Positions 50,208 to 58,746 of a stretch of 64,000 nt of DNA are shown here, one piece after another. Numbering within the stretch: the first letter of the stretch is position 1; every line of letters starts with the position of its first letter. The notes under the pieces were generated by a model. The model saw only the letters and a program-made list of their open reading frames with translations. It did no database searches and was not told the DNA's origin. The stretch is from assembly GCF_042680725.1 (NCBI RefSeq), contig NZ_JBHUEK010000018.1:1-64000 (forward strand), read 5' to 3'. The translations under genes and the position numbers were made by a program. The DNA is from Ferdinandcohnia salidurans. GTDB lineage: Bacteria; Bacillota; Bacilli; Bacillales; Bacillaceae_L.

Positions 50208-50285
50208 ATTGTACCAAAGGGGTTTCGAGTTAGTCTACGGCAACGTTTTTGTGCGAAAACAATAAAATACAGGTTAGGCAAAAGT
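50208..50285 (-). promoter_or_regulatory. Promoter and possible MntR half-site before the CDF gene
   Basis: On the minus strand, TACAAT with TGG upstream is at 50208-50213. About 65 bp further upstream is TTTTGCCTAA (50275-50285 region), similar to half of the MntR operator (TTTGCCTTAAGGAAA). In B. subtilis MntR activates mneS from upstream, so the position fits, but the second half-site is poor. Confidence 0.3.
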
Positions 50286-50392
50286 TTTGAGAGAGGGAAA
50301 CTTTTGTGGTGAAATGATTGATATATCAGTATAATATATTCACCTATTAATTTGTTCCTTTTGTATAATGCTTAGGAACGAATTTTTACAAC

Positions 50393-50427
50393 AAAAAAAG
50401 AGCATACGTTATGACAACTTATGCTCT
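50393..50427 (-). terminator. Intrinsic terminator of the APC permease gene
   Basis: Read on the minus strand, AGAGCATA pairs with TATGCTCT and is followed by T7. A second hairpin (AATTTGTTCC/GGAACGAATT, 50350-50386) lies just beyond. Confidence 0.75.
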
Positions 50428-50440
50428 CTTCTTGTATTTC

Positions 50441-51832
50441 TTATTCTTTATTCATTACGCTATGCTTTTTACCATAGACAAAATAGAAAAGTAATCCAAA
50501 TACAAACCAAACACCACATGCAATCCAAGTAAAGACAGAGAGCTGGGTCATTAAGAATAAACACAATAAGAATGAAAGAATCGGTAAGATTGGATAGAAC
50601 GGTACTTTAAACCCATTGGATGGGAGACTCTTATTTTTTCTTAAGTAAAGAATACCAATTGAGACAACTGTAAATGCAAGTAATGTTCCCATATTTACTA
50701 GTTCTGCTAGCTTAGATAACGGAATGAAGCCAGCACAAAAAGCTACAATTGATGCAAATACCCATGTGTTTTTAACGGGTGTTTTATGTTTTTTACTAAG
50801 TTCATACATACTTTTCGGCAGCAATCCATCACGGCCAAACGCGTAAAGAAGTCTAGTTCCTCCGTATGACATAACGAGTATCACTGTCATCATCCCGACA
50901 ACAGCCCCGAGTGAAATAACACCAGCCACCCAATCTTGATGAACGATTTGCATCACGTAGCTAACTGGATCACTTACATTTAGCTTTGTGTAAGAAACCA
51001 TCCCAGTCAAAACAAGGGAAACAGCTCCATAAAGAATTGTACAAATAAATAATGAACCAATAATTCCTATTGGCATATTACGTTGTGGGTTCTTTACCTC
51101 TTCAGCAGCTGACGAAACAGCATCGAACCCAAGATAAGCAAAGAAAACAAGGGCTGCCCCACTTATCACGCCATTCATTCCGAAGGGCAAGAATGGTTGC
51201 CAATTAGCAGGCTCTACATAAAAAATACCTACTCCAATAAATAAGAGAATAACACCTACTTTAATAAATACCATAATCATATTAATCTTTGTAGATTCTC
51301 TTATTCCGAGTGTTAATAAATAAGCAGTGGCAAATATAATGACTATAGCCGGTATATTTATATAGGTTCCATCTGCTGGATTAAAAGAACCAGAAATGGC
51401 CTTTGGAATGGTAATATTAAAACCTTCTAATAAAGCACTTAAATAGGCAGACCAACCAGTTGCAACTGCTGCAACGGCCAAGCCATATTCTAATAGTAAA
51501 GCCCATCCAACTAACCAAGCGACTACTTCTCCAAATACAACGTAAACATACGTATATGCACTACCCGTTACTGGTACGGATGAGGAAAATTCTGAATAGC
51601 ACAAAGCTGCCAATGCGCAGACTATCGCAGCAATAATAAATGAAAAAACGATACCTGGTCCTGCGTGCCCCGCGGCAACTGTCCCAGGAAGAATGAATAT
51701 ACCAGTTCCTACAATGGCACCCACTCCAAGAAGCATTAAATCAAAGGCACCTAATGTTTGCGGTAGCTGGATATCTCCGTTTTTTTTCAATAACTCTCCG
51801 AGATCTTTTTTCCTGAATAATATATCTTTCAT
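50441..51832 (-). CDS. APC-family amino acid permease
   Basis: Integral membrane transporter (463 aa, about 12 helices) of the amino acid-polyamine-organocation family, like the B. subtilis YfnA/YhdG permeases. Motifs: LMLLGVGAIVGTGIFILPG in helix 1, FFAYLGFDAVSSAAEEVKNP (near 227-246, helix 6) and LAFGRDGLLPK-type (YAFGRDGLLPKSMYEL) in helix 8. The start chosen is the ATG preceded by GAGGG on the minus strand; 37 upstream codons are AT-rich and not conserved. The cdaR gene upstream ends 114 bp before, so co-transcription is possible. The substrate cannot be told. Confidence 0.88.
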   Translation of the reverse strand: MKDILFRKKDLGELLKKNGDIQLPQTLGAFDLMLLGVGAIVGTGIFILPGTVAAGHAGPGIVFSFIIAAIVCALAALCYSEFSSSVPVTGSAYTYVYVVFGEVVAWLVGWALLLEYGLAVAAVATGWSAYLSALLEGFNITIPKAISGSFNPADGTYINIPAIVIIFATAYLLTLGIRESTKINMIMVFIKVGVILLFIGVGIFYVEPANWQPFLPFGMNGVISGAALVFFAYLGFDAVSSAAEEVKNPQRNMPIGIIGSLFICTILYGAVSLVLTGMVSYTKLNVSDPVSYVMQIVHQDWVAGVISLGAVVGMMTVILVMSYGGTRLLYAFGRDGLLPKSMYELSKKHKTPVKNTWVFASIVAFCAGFIPLSKLAELVNMGTLLAFTVVSIGILYLRKNKSLPSNGFKVPFYPILPILSFLLCLFLMTQLSVFTWIACGVWFVFGLLFYFVYGKKHSVMNKE

Positions 51833-51946
51833 GCTAACCCTCATTTTTTGAAAATATGTACAAATTCTATATGTATATGAATAAAAGGTCAATCGTTTTT
51901 GTCGAATTACCAATATTTTTGTCGAATTATAAAAGCTCTCCACCTT

Positions 51947-53053
51947 TCACTGCGGGGGAGAGCTAGTTCCATTATGTAGCCAAATGACCATTTGCAATAG
52001 AAAGGCATCATGAAAGTTTTGTGGGTCATAGCCGCTTTCTGTTTTTATTTTGTTGAGACGGTAAATGAGAGTGTTGCGATGAATGTAAAGTTTTTTCGCA
52101 GTTTCCTTTATATTTAAATTAGAGTCAAAGAATGCCTGAAGCGTTTCTAAATGATTAATAAGGTCACCCTTACTTTCTAGTATTCTATCGGAAAACTGTT
52201 TTGCTAGCTTTGGATTAATTTGGTGAACGAGTGCCTTCGGTTCAATGTCGGTATAGGAAATGATCTTTTGTTCAGGTTTACTGATGGCTAAGGCAATTTC
52301 ACATTCATGATAACCCTGATTAATGTGTAGAAGGTCGTGAATGAGTGGAGAAAATGCTAATCGAACGTGAACCTTCATTTTTTCAAATTCTTTACAAAGG
52401 GATGTTAATTTCTTTTTTGCACCTTCGTGTGTTACCCCAGTTAATAGCACCAGTAATTTATTTCCATGAACAAATCCTGCCAACACCTCTCCTTTTTCAA
52501 CCACTTCTTCTGTGTTTTTAATAAGCAAGTGACTCGAAAGAGAATAATCAAATATCTCAATTAAGCTAACGACGAAAGGACCAGTAAGCTTCATATTAAG
52601 TAGGCTAAGCCAGCGTTCAATATTAATTGTGTTCGGTTTCTCCTTCAAAAGTTCTTCGATAATTGTTTCTTTTGTTTTTTGGCGCCATTCCGTTTGGGAA
52701 GCCATGTAAGCTTGCTTAATCATTAATTCGGCCATCATTTTAACAAGGCCTCCACGGTCTCCTATTATGTGGGGCTCCCCCGTAATTCCGATGACTCCGA
52801 CAACCTCATCATGAAAATGAATGGGTAAGTTAGTTCCTTGCTGTGTTCCACGAAGTTGGCCTTGATTTTCAGATGTAATTTCAAGTGCCTTTCCAGTTTT
52901 AACAACTTCTAATGCACCTTCGTGGATCCAATCTAGACGAGAGGGGTCACTCGTTGCAATAATAACTCCTTCTTCATTCATGATATTAATATTCAGGTTC
53001 ATGACCTTCGAAGTTTCTTTTACTAACATCTCAGCAATTTCCCTAGTAATCAT
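51947..53053 (-). CDS. cdaR: CdaR-type sugar-diacid regulator
   Basis: Transcription factor (368 aa). The N-terminal diacid-recognition domain (about 1-135) has MNEEGVIIATSDPSRLDWIHEGA (seen from residue 25) and VVGVIGITGEPHIIG. The C-terminal PucR/CdaR-type HTH has LNIKETAKKLYIHRNTLIYRL. In E. coli CdaR activates galactarate, glucarate and glycerate genes. Here it is divergent from glycerate kinase, a KdgT-like permease, a LarA-like enzyme and a UxaA-like pair, so it most likely regulates that operon in response to a hydroxy- or sugar acid. A good RBS (AAGGAGA) precedes the ATG. Confidence 0.9.
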   Translation of the reverse strand: MITREIAEMLVKETSKVMNLNINIMNEEGVIIATSDPSRLDWIHEGALEVVKTGKALEITSENQGQLRGTQQGTNLPIHFHDEVVGVIGITGEPHIIGDRGGLVKMMAELMIKQAYMASQTEWRQKTKETIIEELLKEKPNTINIERWLSLLNMKLTGPFVVSLIEIFDYSLSSHLLIKNTEEVVEKGEVLAGFVHGNKLLVLLTGVTHEGAKKKLTSLCKEFEKMKVHVRLAFSPLIHDLLHINQGYHECEIALAISKPEQKIISYTDIEPKALVHQINPKLAKQFSDRILESKGDLINHLETLQAFFDSNLNIKETAKKLYIHRNTLIYRLNKIKTESGYDPQNFHDAFLLQMVIWLHNGTSSPPQ

Positions 53054-53169
53054 TTAATTCTCCTTTTGGTTATTGAAAACAAAAAATCATTCGAATTTAT
53101 ATAATTATTTGTATTCTACATATAAAGAAGAATTGAAGCAAGTACATTATAATTAAATAAACAGAATAT

Positions 53170-53183
53170 TGTAAGCGTTTCCT
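53170..53183 (+). promoter_or_regulatory. cre-like CcpA site before glycerate kinase
   Basis: TGTAAGCGTTTCCT matches the cre core TGTAANCGNTN, with two mismatches at the right end. It lies between a -10-like TATAAT (53148-53153) and the glycerate kinase start, so CcpA could act as a roadblock for the operon. Confidence 0.55.
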
Positions 53184-53201
53184 AAAGGGGAGGGATATAA
53201 G

Positions 53202-54371
53202 ATAAAGATCATAATTGCGCCAGATTCCTTTAAGGGCAGTGTAACTGCAATGGAAGCGGCCTTATCAATTGAAAAGGGAATAAAAAATGCCTATCCGAAT
53301 GCAGAAACAAAGTTAATACCTGTGGCGGATGGGGGAGAAGGAACGATGGAGAATCTCGTTTCTTCGACGAAAGGACATAAAGTTTCAGTGACTGTAACAG
53401 GTCCCCTTGGTAAACCAATCGAAGCATCTTTCGGGGTGCTAGGTGATAACGAGACATGCATTATAGAAATGGCTAGTGCATCTGGTTTGGATTTAATTAG
53501 TCGTTCTGAGCGTGACCCTCTTACTGCAACGACGTTTGGTACAGGGGAATTAATTAAGAAAGCGCTTGATGATGGGTATCGAAATTTTGTCTTAGCCATT
53601 GGTGGGTCTGCCACAAATGATGGTGGTGTTGGGATGCTACAGGCTCTTGGTATGCAAATTCTAGACAAGTCAGGAAAGGAAATTGACTTTGGTGGAGGTG
53701 CATTAAATCAAATTCATGAAGTACTTATAGATCAATTTGATAAACGGATCCAAGAAAGTCATTTTTTAATTGCCTCTGATGTGGAAAATCCACTCGTGGG
53801 TGAAAAGGGAGCTTCTCATGTGTTTGGACCACAAAAAGGAGCTACAGATGAGATGGTTAGAGTTCTAGACGAAAATCTTACTCATTGGGGCAATGTAGTG
53901 GAACAAGTAACGGGGATCCGGTTGCATGAAAGACCGGGAGCTGGGGCTGCAGGAGGAATAGGCGGAGCCTTTCAAGCATTTTTCCCATCCACTATGAAAA
54001 GAGGGGTAGATGTCGTTATTGAATACTCCAAGCTCGAAGAACATCTTAAAGGGGCTGACCTTGTCATTACAGGGGAAGGGCAGGTAGATTTTCAAACAGC
54101 TTATGGAAAAACTCCCATGGGGGTTGCCCAAACAGCAAAGAAGCTTAATATTCCAACGATCATTATCGCGGGTTCCATTGGTGAAAGAATTCAAACATTA
54201 TATCAATACGGAATTATAGGGGTATTTAGCATAATAAATCGTCCAATAAACTTAGACGAAGCGATGAAAGAATCAAAAAAATTGTTAGAACTTACAGCTG
54301 AGCAAGTAAGCCGAACTTATTTTTTCAATAAAGAGGGGGTAAATGGGAATGAAAATCAAGCAAACAATTGA
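53202..54371 (+). CDS. glxK: Glycerate kinase with apparent ATA start
   Basis: Glycerate 2-kinase family enzyme (389 aa) that phosphorylates D-glycerate with ATP. The N-terminal family block reads IKIIIAPDSFKGSVTA, and other blocks are VADGGEGTMENL, IEMASASGLDLI, AIGGSATNDGGVGMLQALG and RPGAGAAGGIGGAF. The conserved frame begins at an ATA 7 bp after AGGGGAGGG, and an in-frame TAA lies at 53172 with no ATG, GTG or TTG before that block. The first in-frame ATG (53250) would remove 16 conserved residues. An AUA start, or a base error in the sequence, is therefore implied. It overlaps kdgT. Confidence 0.85.
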   Translation: MKIIIAPDSFKGSVTAMEAALSIEKGIKNAYPNAETKLIPVADGGEGTMENLVSSTKGHKVSVTVTGPLGKPIEASFGVLGDNETCIIEMASASGLDLISRSERDPLTATTFGTGELIKKALDDGYRNFVLAIGGSATNDGGVGMLQALGMQILDKSGKEIDFGGGALNQIHEVLIDQFDKRIQESHFLIASDVENPLVGEKGASHVFGPQKGATDEMVRVLDENLTHWGNVVEQVTGIRLHERPGAGAAGGIGGAFQAFFPSTMKRGVDVVIEYSKLEEHLKGADLVITGEGQVDFQTAYGKTPMGVAQTAKKLNIPTIIIAGSIGERIQTLYQYGIIGVFSIINRPINLDEAMKESKKLLELTAEQVSRTYFFNKEGVNGNENQANN

Positions 54372-55458
54372 GAAAGTACCAGGTGGATTGATGGTTGTAC
54401 CTTTAATGTTAGGGGCGTTATTTAATACAGTCGATCAAATGCACATCCCAGCAGTTATGAGTGCTTTAAAATCTTTAGGAGTTGCTCCAACTGCTGATGG
54501 TTATTATGAGTTTCTACGTATTGGCGGATTCTCTGAACAATTATTTAAAAATGGTGCATTAACATTAATTGCATTATTCCTTTTTTGCGCAGGTAGCCAG
54601 ATGAATCTTCGAGTCGGTGGGATTGCCTTGAAAAAAGGTGTATTGCTGACAACATCAAAATATTTAACTGGGCTTGCTGTTGGATTATTGTTTGGATTCT
54701 TTTTTGATCCAATGAATGGTTTTCTTGGTTTATCGACATTGGCAATTATTGCGGCTATGACTAATGGAAATGGCGGTATGTACGCTGCCTTGACAGGTCA
54801 ATATGGAAACAGGTCTGATGTTGGTGCAGTATCTGTCTTATCATTGAATGATGGACCGTTTTTCACATTAATGTCATTAGGTCTATTAGGTTCTAAATTC
54901 CCGATTATTGCTTTTATCGCTGTTTTATTACCAATCGCTTTAGGAATGATTCTTGGAAATCTTGACCCAGAGATTCGTGAATTTTTGGCACCAGGAGAAA
55001 TCTTACCAGTTCCATTCTTTGCATTTGCACTTGGTGCAGGAATGAACTTTATGACATTCTTCAACCCTAGCGTTGTTGGCGCTGGATTGCTGCTAGGAAT
55101 TATGACGACCGTATTAACAGCATTTACGGGTATTCTCGTGTTTAAGTTGTTTAAAGAAAAAAGTCAAATTGCCCCAGTGGCTGAAGCGTCTACAGCGGGT
55201 AATGCTGTAGGAACACCGGCAGCTATTGCAGCTGCAGCTGTTGTTGCATCTGGTGCTGGTATGATGACCGCTGCTGAAGCCCAGGCCTATCAGGATATTG
55301 CGAACGTGGCTACGATGCAAATTTCAATTTCTACATTAACGACAGCCATTCTGTGTCCAATCGCTGTTATACTAATGGATAAATACCAAAGAAGTAAAGG
55401 CATTGATGCAAAACTGGAAAATCCCGGAGCGCCAAAAGATCCTGGAGTCCCAGTATAA
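54349..55458 (+). CDS. kdgT: 2-keto-3-deoxygluconate permease-like transporter
   Basis: Integral membrane symporter (369 aa, about 10-12 helices) of the KdgT family. The start block MKIKQTIEKVPGGLMVVPLMLGALFNT is typical (seen as IEKVPGGLMVVPLMLGAL), as are MTNGNGGMYAALTGQYG and AEASTAGNAVGTPAAIAA. The start chosen is the second ATG, better spaced from GAGGGGG than the one at 54343. It overlaps glycerate kinase by 23 bp, so the two are coupled. The name comes from E. coli KdgT; the cargo here may be another sugar acid or hydroxy acid. Confidence 0.87.
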   Translation: MKIKQTIEKVPGGLMVVPLMLGALFNTVDQMHIPAVMSALKSLGVAPTADGYYEFLRIGGFSEQLFKNGALTLIALFLFCAGSQMNLRVGGIALKKGVLLTTSKYLTGLAVGLLFGFFFDPMNGFLGLSTLAIIAAMTNGNGGMYAALTGQYGNRSDVGAVSVLSLNDGPFFTLMSLGLLGSKFPIIAFIAVLLPIALGMILGNLDPEIREFLAPGEILPVPFFAFALGAGMNFMTFFNPSVVGAGLLLGIMTTVLTAFTGILVFKLFKEKSQIAPVAEASTAGNAVGTPAAIAAAAVVASGAGMMTAAEAQAYQDIANVATMQISISTLTTAILCPIAVILMDKYQRSKGIDAKLENPGAPKDPGVPV

Positions 55459-55467
55459 AAACAAGCT

Positions 55468-55504
55468 CCACCCCTGGCCAATTGAGGCTAGGGGTGGTTA
55501 TTTA
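55468..55504 (+). terminator. Hairpin between kdgT and the larA-like gene
   Basis: CCACCCCT pairs perfectly with AGGGGTGG, with a further GGCC/GGCT pairing inside and an AT-rich tail. It may attenuate expression within the operon rather than end it. Confidence 0.55.
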
Positions 55505-55537
55505 TTAAATACATCATGAGTTAAAAAGGAGAAAAAC

Positions 55538-56806
55538 ATGCAAACAACATTACTTTACGGAAAAGACAATTTAACAATTAATGTACCGGATGATGCTCTT
55601 ATTTTAGAACCACAAAACCCCTCAGGTCTTGAGGATGAAATGGGAGCATTACAAGAGGCTCTCAAAAATCCAATTGGATCACCTCCTCTAGCAGAAATGG
55701 TGAAAGCAACCGATAAAGTTGCTATCGTCATTAGTGACATTACACGGCCAACGCCTAATGAAAAACTTGTTCCGGCTTTAATTAAGGAATTAAACCATGT
55801 TCCGCTTGAAAACTTTGTGATTATTAATGGAACGGGAACGCATCGTGATCAAACGGAGGAAGAGTTCGTTCAAATGCTAGGGCAATGGGTTGTTGACAAC
55901 GTTCGGATTATTAATAATCGTTGTCATGATAAGGAAACACTTGTCAAAGTAGGGCATAGTAAATTTGGTTGTGACGTTTATTTAAATAAAGAATATGTTG
56001 AAGCAGATTTTCGAATCGTAACCGGTTTTATCGAGCCTCACTTTTTTGCTGGCTTTTCAGGTGGACCAAAAGGAATCATGCCAGGGATTGCAGGGATTGA
56101 AACCATCATGACTTTTCATAATGCACGGATGATTGGTGATCCGCTAGCAACATGGGGAAATATGGTGAATAACCCTCTTCAGGAGATGACAAGGGAAATT
56201 AACATGATGTGTAAACCGCATTTTATGCTGAATGTCACTTTGAATCGTGATAAGCAGATTACAAATGTGTTTGCTGGGGAATTAATTGCCGCCCATGACA
56301 AAGGTTGTGAGTATGCAAAAGAACACGCAATGACGAAATGTGAACAGCGCTTTGATGTCGTCATAACTTCAAATTCTGGTTATCCACTCGATCAGAATCT
56401 GTACCAGGCTGTAAAAGGTATGAGTGCTGCTCATAAAATTGTGAAAAAAGGGGGAGCGATCATTGTCGCTTCAGAATGTTCAGATGGGCTTCCAAGCCAT
56501 GGGAATTACGGAGATATCTTAAAAATGGCCAAGTCTCCACAAGAAATCCTAGACATGATCAATGACCCAGAGTTTAAAACATTTGACCAGTGGCAAGTGC
56601 AAAAGCAGGCTGTTATTCAAGTATGGGCGGATGTGTATGTGTATTCACTACTTACAGATGAACAAGTGACACAGGCAATGTTGAAGCCAACACATAATAT
56701 TGAACAAACGTTAGAACAGCTTAAAGAGAAGTATGGAGAAGACATGTCTATAGCGGTACTACCGTTAGGGCCATTAACGATTCCGTATGTCGATTCTGAG
56801 GATTAA
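55538..56806 (+). CDS. LarA-like nickel-pincer racemase/epimerase
   Basis: Lactate racemase LarA superfamily protein (422 aa), probably a hydroxy-acid racemase or 2-epimerase that uses the nickel-pincer nucleotide cofactor. Expected active-site residues are present: Arg70 in SDITRPTP, His102 in NGTGTHRDQT, His168 and Lys178 (the cofactor-linking Lys) in FIEPHFFAGFSGGPKG, and His194 in MTFHNARM. C-terminal SGYPLDQNLYQAVKGM also fits. The cofactor genes larB, larC and larE are not in this window. Next to a UxaA-type lyase and glycerate kinase, it is more likely to epimerise a sugar acid or glycerate-like acid than lactate. Confidence 0.88.
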   Translation: MQTTLLYGKDNLTINVPDDALILEPQNPSGLEDEMGALQEALKNPIGSPPLAEMVKATDKVAIVISDITRPTPNEKLVPALIKELNHVPLENFVIINGTGTHRDQTEEEFVQMLGQWVVDNVRIINNRCHDKETLVKVGHSKFGCDVYLNKEYVEADFRIVTGFIEPHFFAGFSGGPKGIMPGIAGIETIMTFHNARMIGDPLATWGNMVNNPLQEMTREINMMCKPHFMLNVTLNRDKQITNVFAGELIAAHDKGCEYAKEHAMTKCEQRFDVVITSNSGYPLDQNLYQAVKGMSAAHKIVKKGGAIIVASECSDGLPSHGNYGDILKMAKSPQEILDMINDPEFKTFDQWQVQKQAVIQVWADVYVYSLLTDEQVTQAMLKPTHNIEQTLEQLKEKYGEDMSIAVLPLGPLTIPYVDSED

Positions 56807-56854
56807 AAAACCTAATGCGATTTAACACCTTTCAAAATAGAGGAGGGCTGAGTC

Positions 56855-57154
56855 ATGTCTCAAAGTTTTTCAGCTGTATTAATGAATGAGAGAGATAATG
56901 TTGCGACCGTTTTAGTAGATTTAGAGGCTAAAATCATTGTTACTGCTTCGTATGGTGATAGGAAAATTGATGTAAAACTCTTACACTCAATTCCCTTTGG
57001 GCACAAATTTGCCGTTGATTCTATTAAAAAGGGTGAAAAGATTTATAAATATGGTGAAATCATAGGTGTTGCTTCATGTGATATTGAGATAGGAGAGCAT
57101 GTCCATGTACACAATCTTGAAGGAACACGTGGTAGGGGGGATATAAGTGGATAA
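56855..57154 (+). CDS. UxaA-family lyase, small (SAF-domain) subunit
   Basis: Small protein (99 aa) made only of the SAF domain found at the N terminus of altronate and galactarate dehydratases, and as the separate small subunit of two-subunit enzymes such as sulfolactate sulfo-lyase SuyA. Visible features: IPFGHKFAVDSIKKGEKIYKYGE (about 47-69; seen as HKFAVDSIKKGEKIYKYGE) and the terminal EHVHVHNLEG. It overlaps the large-subunit gene by 8 bp, so the two are made together. Substrate cannot be assigned from this subunit. Confidence 0.88.
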   Translation: MSQSFSAVLMNERDNVATVLVDLEAKIIVTASYGDRKIDVKLLHSIPFGHKFAVDSIKKGEKIYKYGEIIGVASCDIEIGEHVHVHNLEGTRGRGDISG

Positions 57155-58316
57155 TCAAGAATATTTTATGGGGTATAGACGTCCAGATGGAAAAGTTGGG
57201 GTTCGTAATCATGTATTGATTCTTCCAACTATCACCTGTGCGACACAAGCTGCATACCAAGTTACCCAGCTTGTGCATGGGACAGTTAGTTTTATTCATC
57301 AACATGGCTGTACACAGGTTGGAGTGGATTATGATCAAACCTTCCGAACCTATGTAGGTGTAGGCCTTAATCCAAATGTGTATGGTGTAGTCGTGTTAGG
57401 TTTAGGCTGTGAAACACATCAAGCAAGAAGTGTCGCAGAAGAGATTGCTAAAAGTGGAAAGCCGGTTGAGACTGTTTCCATACAAGAAAATGGAGGTACC
57501 TTGCAAACAATCGCTAACGCAGCCAAAATTGCTGCACAGATGGTTCAGGATGCCTCTGCAATTATGAGAGAGCCTTGTCATGTCAGTGAATTGATCATTG
57601 GAACGGAATGCGGTGGTTCAGATGCATGCTCAGGTCTATCTGCAAACCCAGCAGTTGGCCATGTGAGTGATTTAATTGTAAAAGCAGGAGGAACCGCAAT
57701 TCTTGCCGAAACTACTGAATTAATCGGCGCTGAACATTTACTTGCTAACCGAGCGGTTGATGATCGTACCGTAGAAAGAGTATATGAAAAAATTAAGCAG
57801 GCAGAAGGTCGAGCGCTTATGATGGGGATTGATATCCGCACAGGTAATCCTACGCCTGGAAATATCGCTGGAGGACTAAGTTCACTTGAGGAAAAGTCAC
57901 TTGGAGCAGCTACAAAGTCTGGCACAAGTCCGCTTCAAGAACTAATTGACTATGCAGACATTCCAACTAAAAAGGGGCTTGTCTGGATGGATACTCCAGG
58001 GCAGGACATTGAACAACTTACAGGAATGGTCGCGGGAGGTGCACAGGTAGTCCTCTTTACAACTGGTCGTGGTACGCCGACGGGGTCGCCAATTGCTCCT
58101 GTTATTAAAATTTCAACAAATACCCCCATGTTTAATAGTATGAGAGATAATATGGATTTGAATGCAGGAACCATTATTGAAGGAAAAGAAACGGTTCAAT
58201 CAGTTGGACAATCGATCTTTGATGAGATTAAATCAGTCTCGTCCGGAAAACTAACAAAATCAGAAATTTTGAAGCAAAACGACTTTGGTATATGGAGAAT
58301 TGGACCAACCTTTTAA
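57147..58316 (+). CDS. UxaA-family lyase, large subunit
   Basis: Catalytic subunit (389 aa) of a two-subunit altronate/galactarate dehydratase-type enzyme. Family motifs: GYRRPDGKVGVRNHVLILPT at the start, HQHGCTQVG, LGLGCETHQ, GTECGGSDACSGLSANPAVG and TTGRGTPTGSPIAPVIKIS; the conserved Cys residues are the likely iron ligands. The start is GTG inside the end of the small subunit. Split enzymes of this kind include sulfolactate sulfo-lyase (SuyAB) and various sugar-acid dehydratases. With the LarA-like, KdgT-like and glycerate kinase genes, a hydroxy-acid dehydration is inferred. Confidence 0.88.
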   Translation: MDNQEYFMGYRRPDGKVGVRNHVLILPTITCATQAAYQVTQLVHGTVSFIHQHGCTQVGVDYDQTFRTYVGVGLNPNVYGVVVLGLGCETHQARSVAEEIAKSGKPVETVSIQENGGTLQTIANAAKIAAQMVQDASAIMREPCHVSELIIGTECGGSDACSGLSANPAVGHVSDLIVKAGGTAILAETTELIGAEHLLANRAVDDRTVERVYEKIKQAEGRALMMGIDIRTGNPTPGNIAGGLSSLEEKSLGAATKSGTSPLQELIDYADIPTKKGLVWMDTPGQDIEQLTGMVAGGAQVVLFTTGRGTPTGSPIAPVIKISTNTPMFNSMRDNMDLNAGTIIEGKETVQSVGQSIFDEIKSVSSGKLTKSEILKQNDFGIWRIGPTF

Positions 58317-58404
58317 TCTTTTGTTTTATTAGGATTTATGTGTTTTCATGCGACGGGTAGTTTCTGGCTAGTGCGAATTACTAGATATTGCTAATGAATA
58401 GTGG

Positions 58405-58434
58405 TTGACGGATAGATAGATATTATTGTAGTAT
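58405..58434 (+). promoter_or_regulatory. Promoter of the lysine riboswitch unit
   Basis: TTGACG (58405-58410), an 18-bp spacer and TAGTAT (58429-58434). It lies directly upstream of the L-box. Confidence 0.6.
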
Positions 58435-58451
58435 AAAAAATAACTAAATAA

Positions 58452-58712
58452 GGCCTCACTTTTACTAGTGAGGTAGAGGCGCGATATTTAACAGTCTTTA
58501 GTGGAGTTTGAGGAAACAGTGATGCTAGGGAGAAGGAAATATCGCCGAAGTTTGTAATATCCTCAGTATTACATGCTGGGTCTGTAGTTAAGAGCTGCAG
58601 GACTGTCTCAATAAACCCCCAGTTTATTGAGTTGTGCTATCTCATTTGAGATAAAAGAGAGGACCTTAGGGCAAATTTACTGCGACCTGAGTATATCTCA
58701 GGTCGTTTTTTT
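58452..58712 (+). promoter_or_regulatory. Lysine (L-box) riboswitch with terminator
   Basis: The aptamer (about 58464-58608) shows the conserved L-box blocks GTGAGGTAGAGGCGCG, AACAGTGATG, AAGGAAATATCGCCGAAG, ATGCTGGG and GGACTGTC. Downstream, CTCAATAAAC/GTTTATTGAG (58607-58631) and TATCTCA/TGAGATA form intermediate hairpins. The terminator CGACCTGAG/CTCAGGTCG with T7 is at 58683-58712. GACCTTAG near 58662 could pair with CTCAGGTC as antiterminator. Lysine should repress the ABC genes that follow. Confidence 0.93.
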
Positions 58713-58746
58713 GTCGAAATTTATAAAAATACGGAGGAGATACAAC

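Noticed and set aside
58627..58746. N-terminal extension of the ABC binding protein
   Set aside because: It would translate the riboswitch terminator region. The ATG at 58747 gives a perfect lipoprotein signal peptide.
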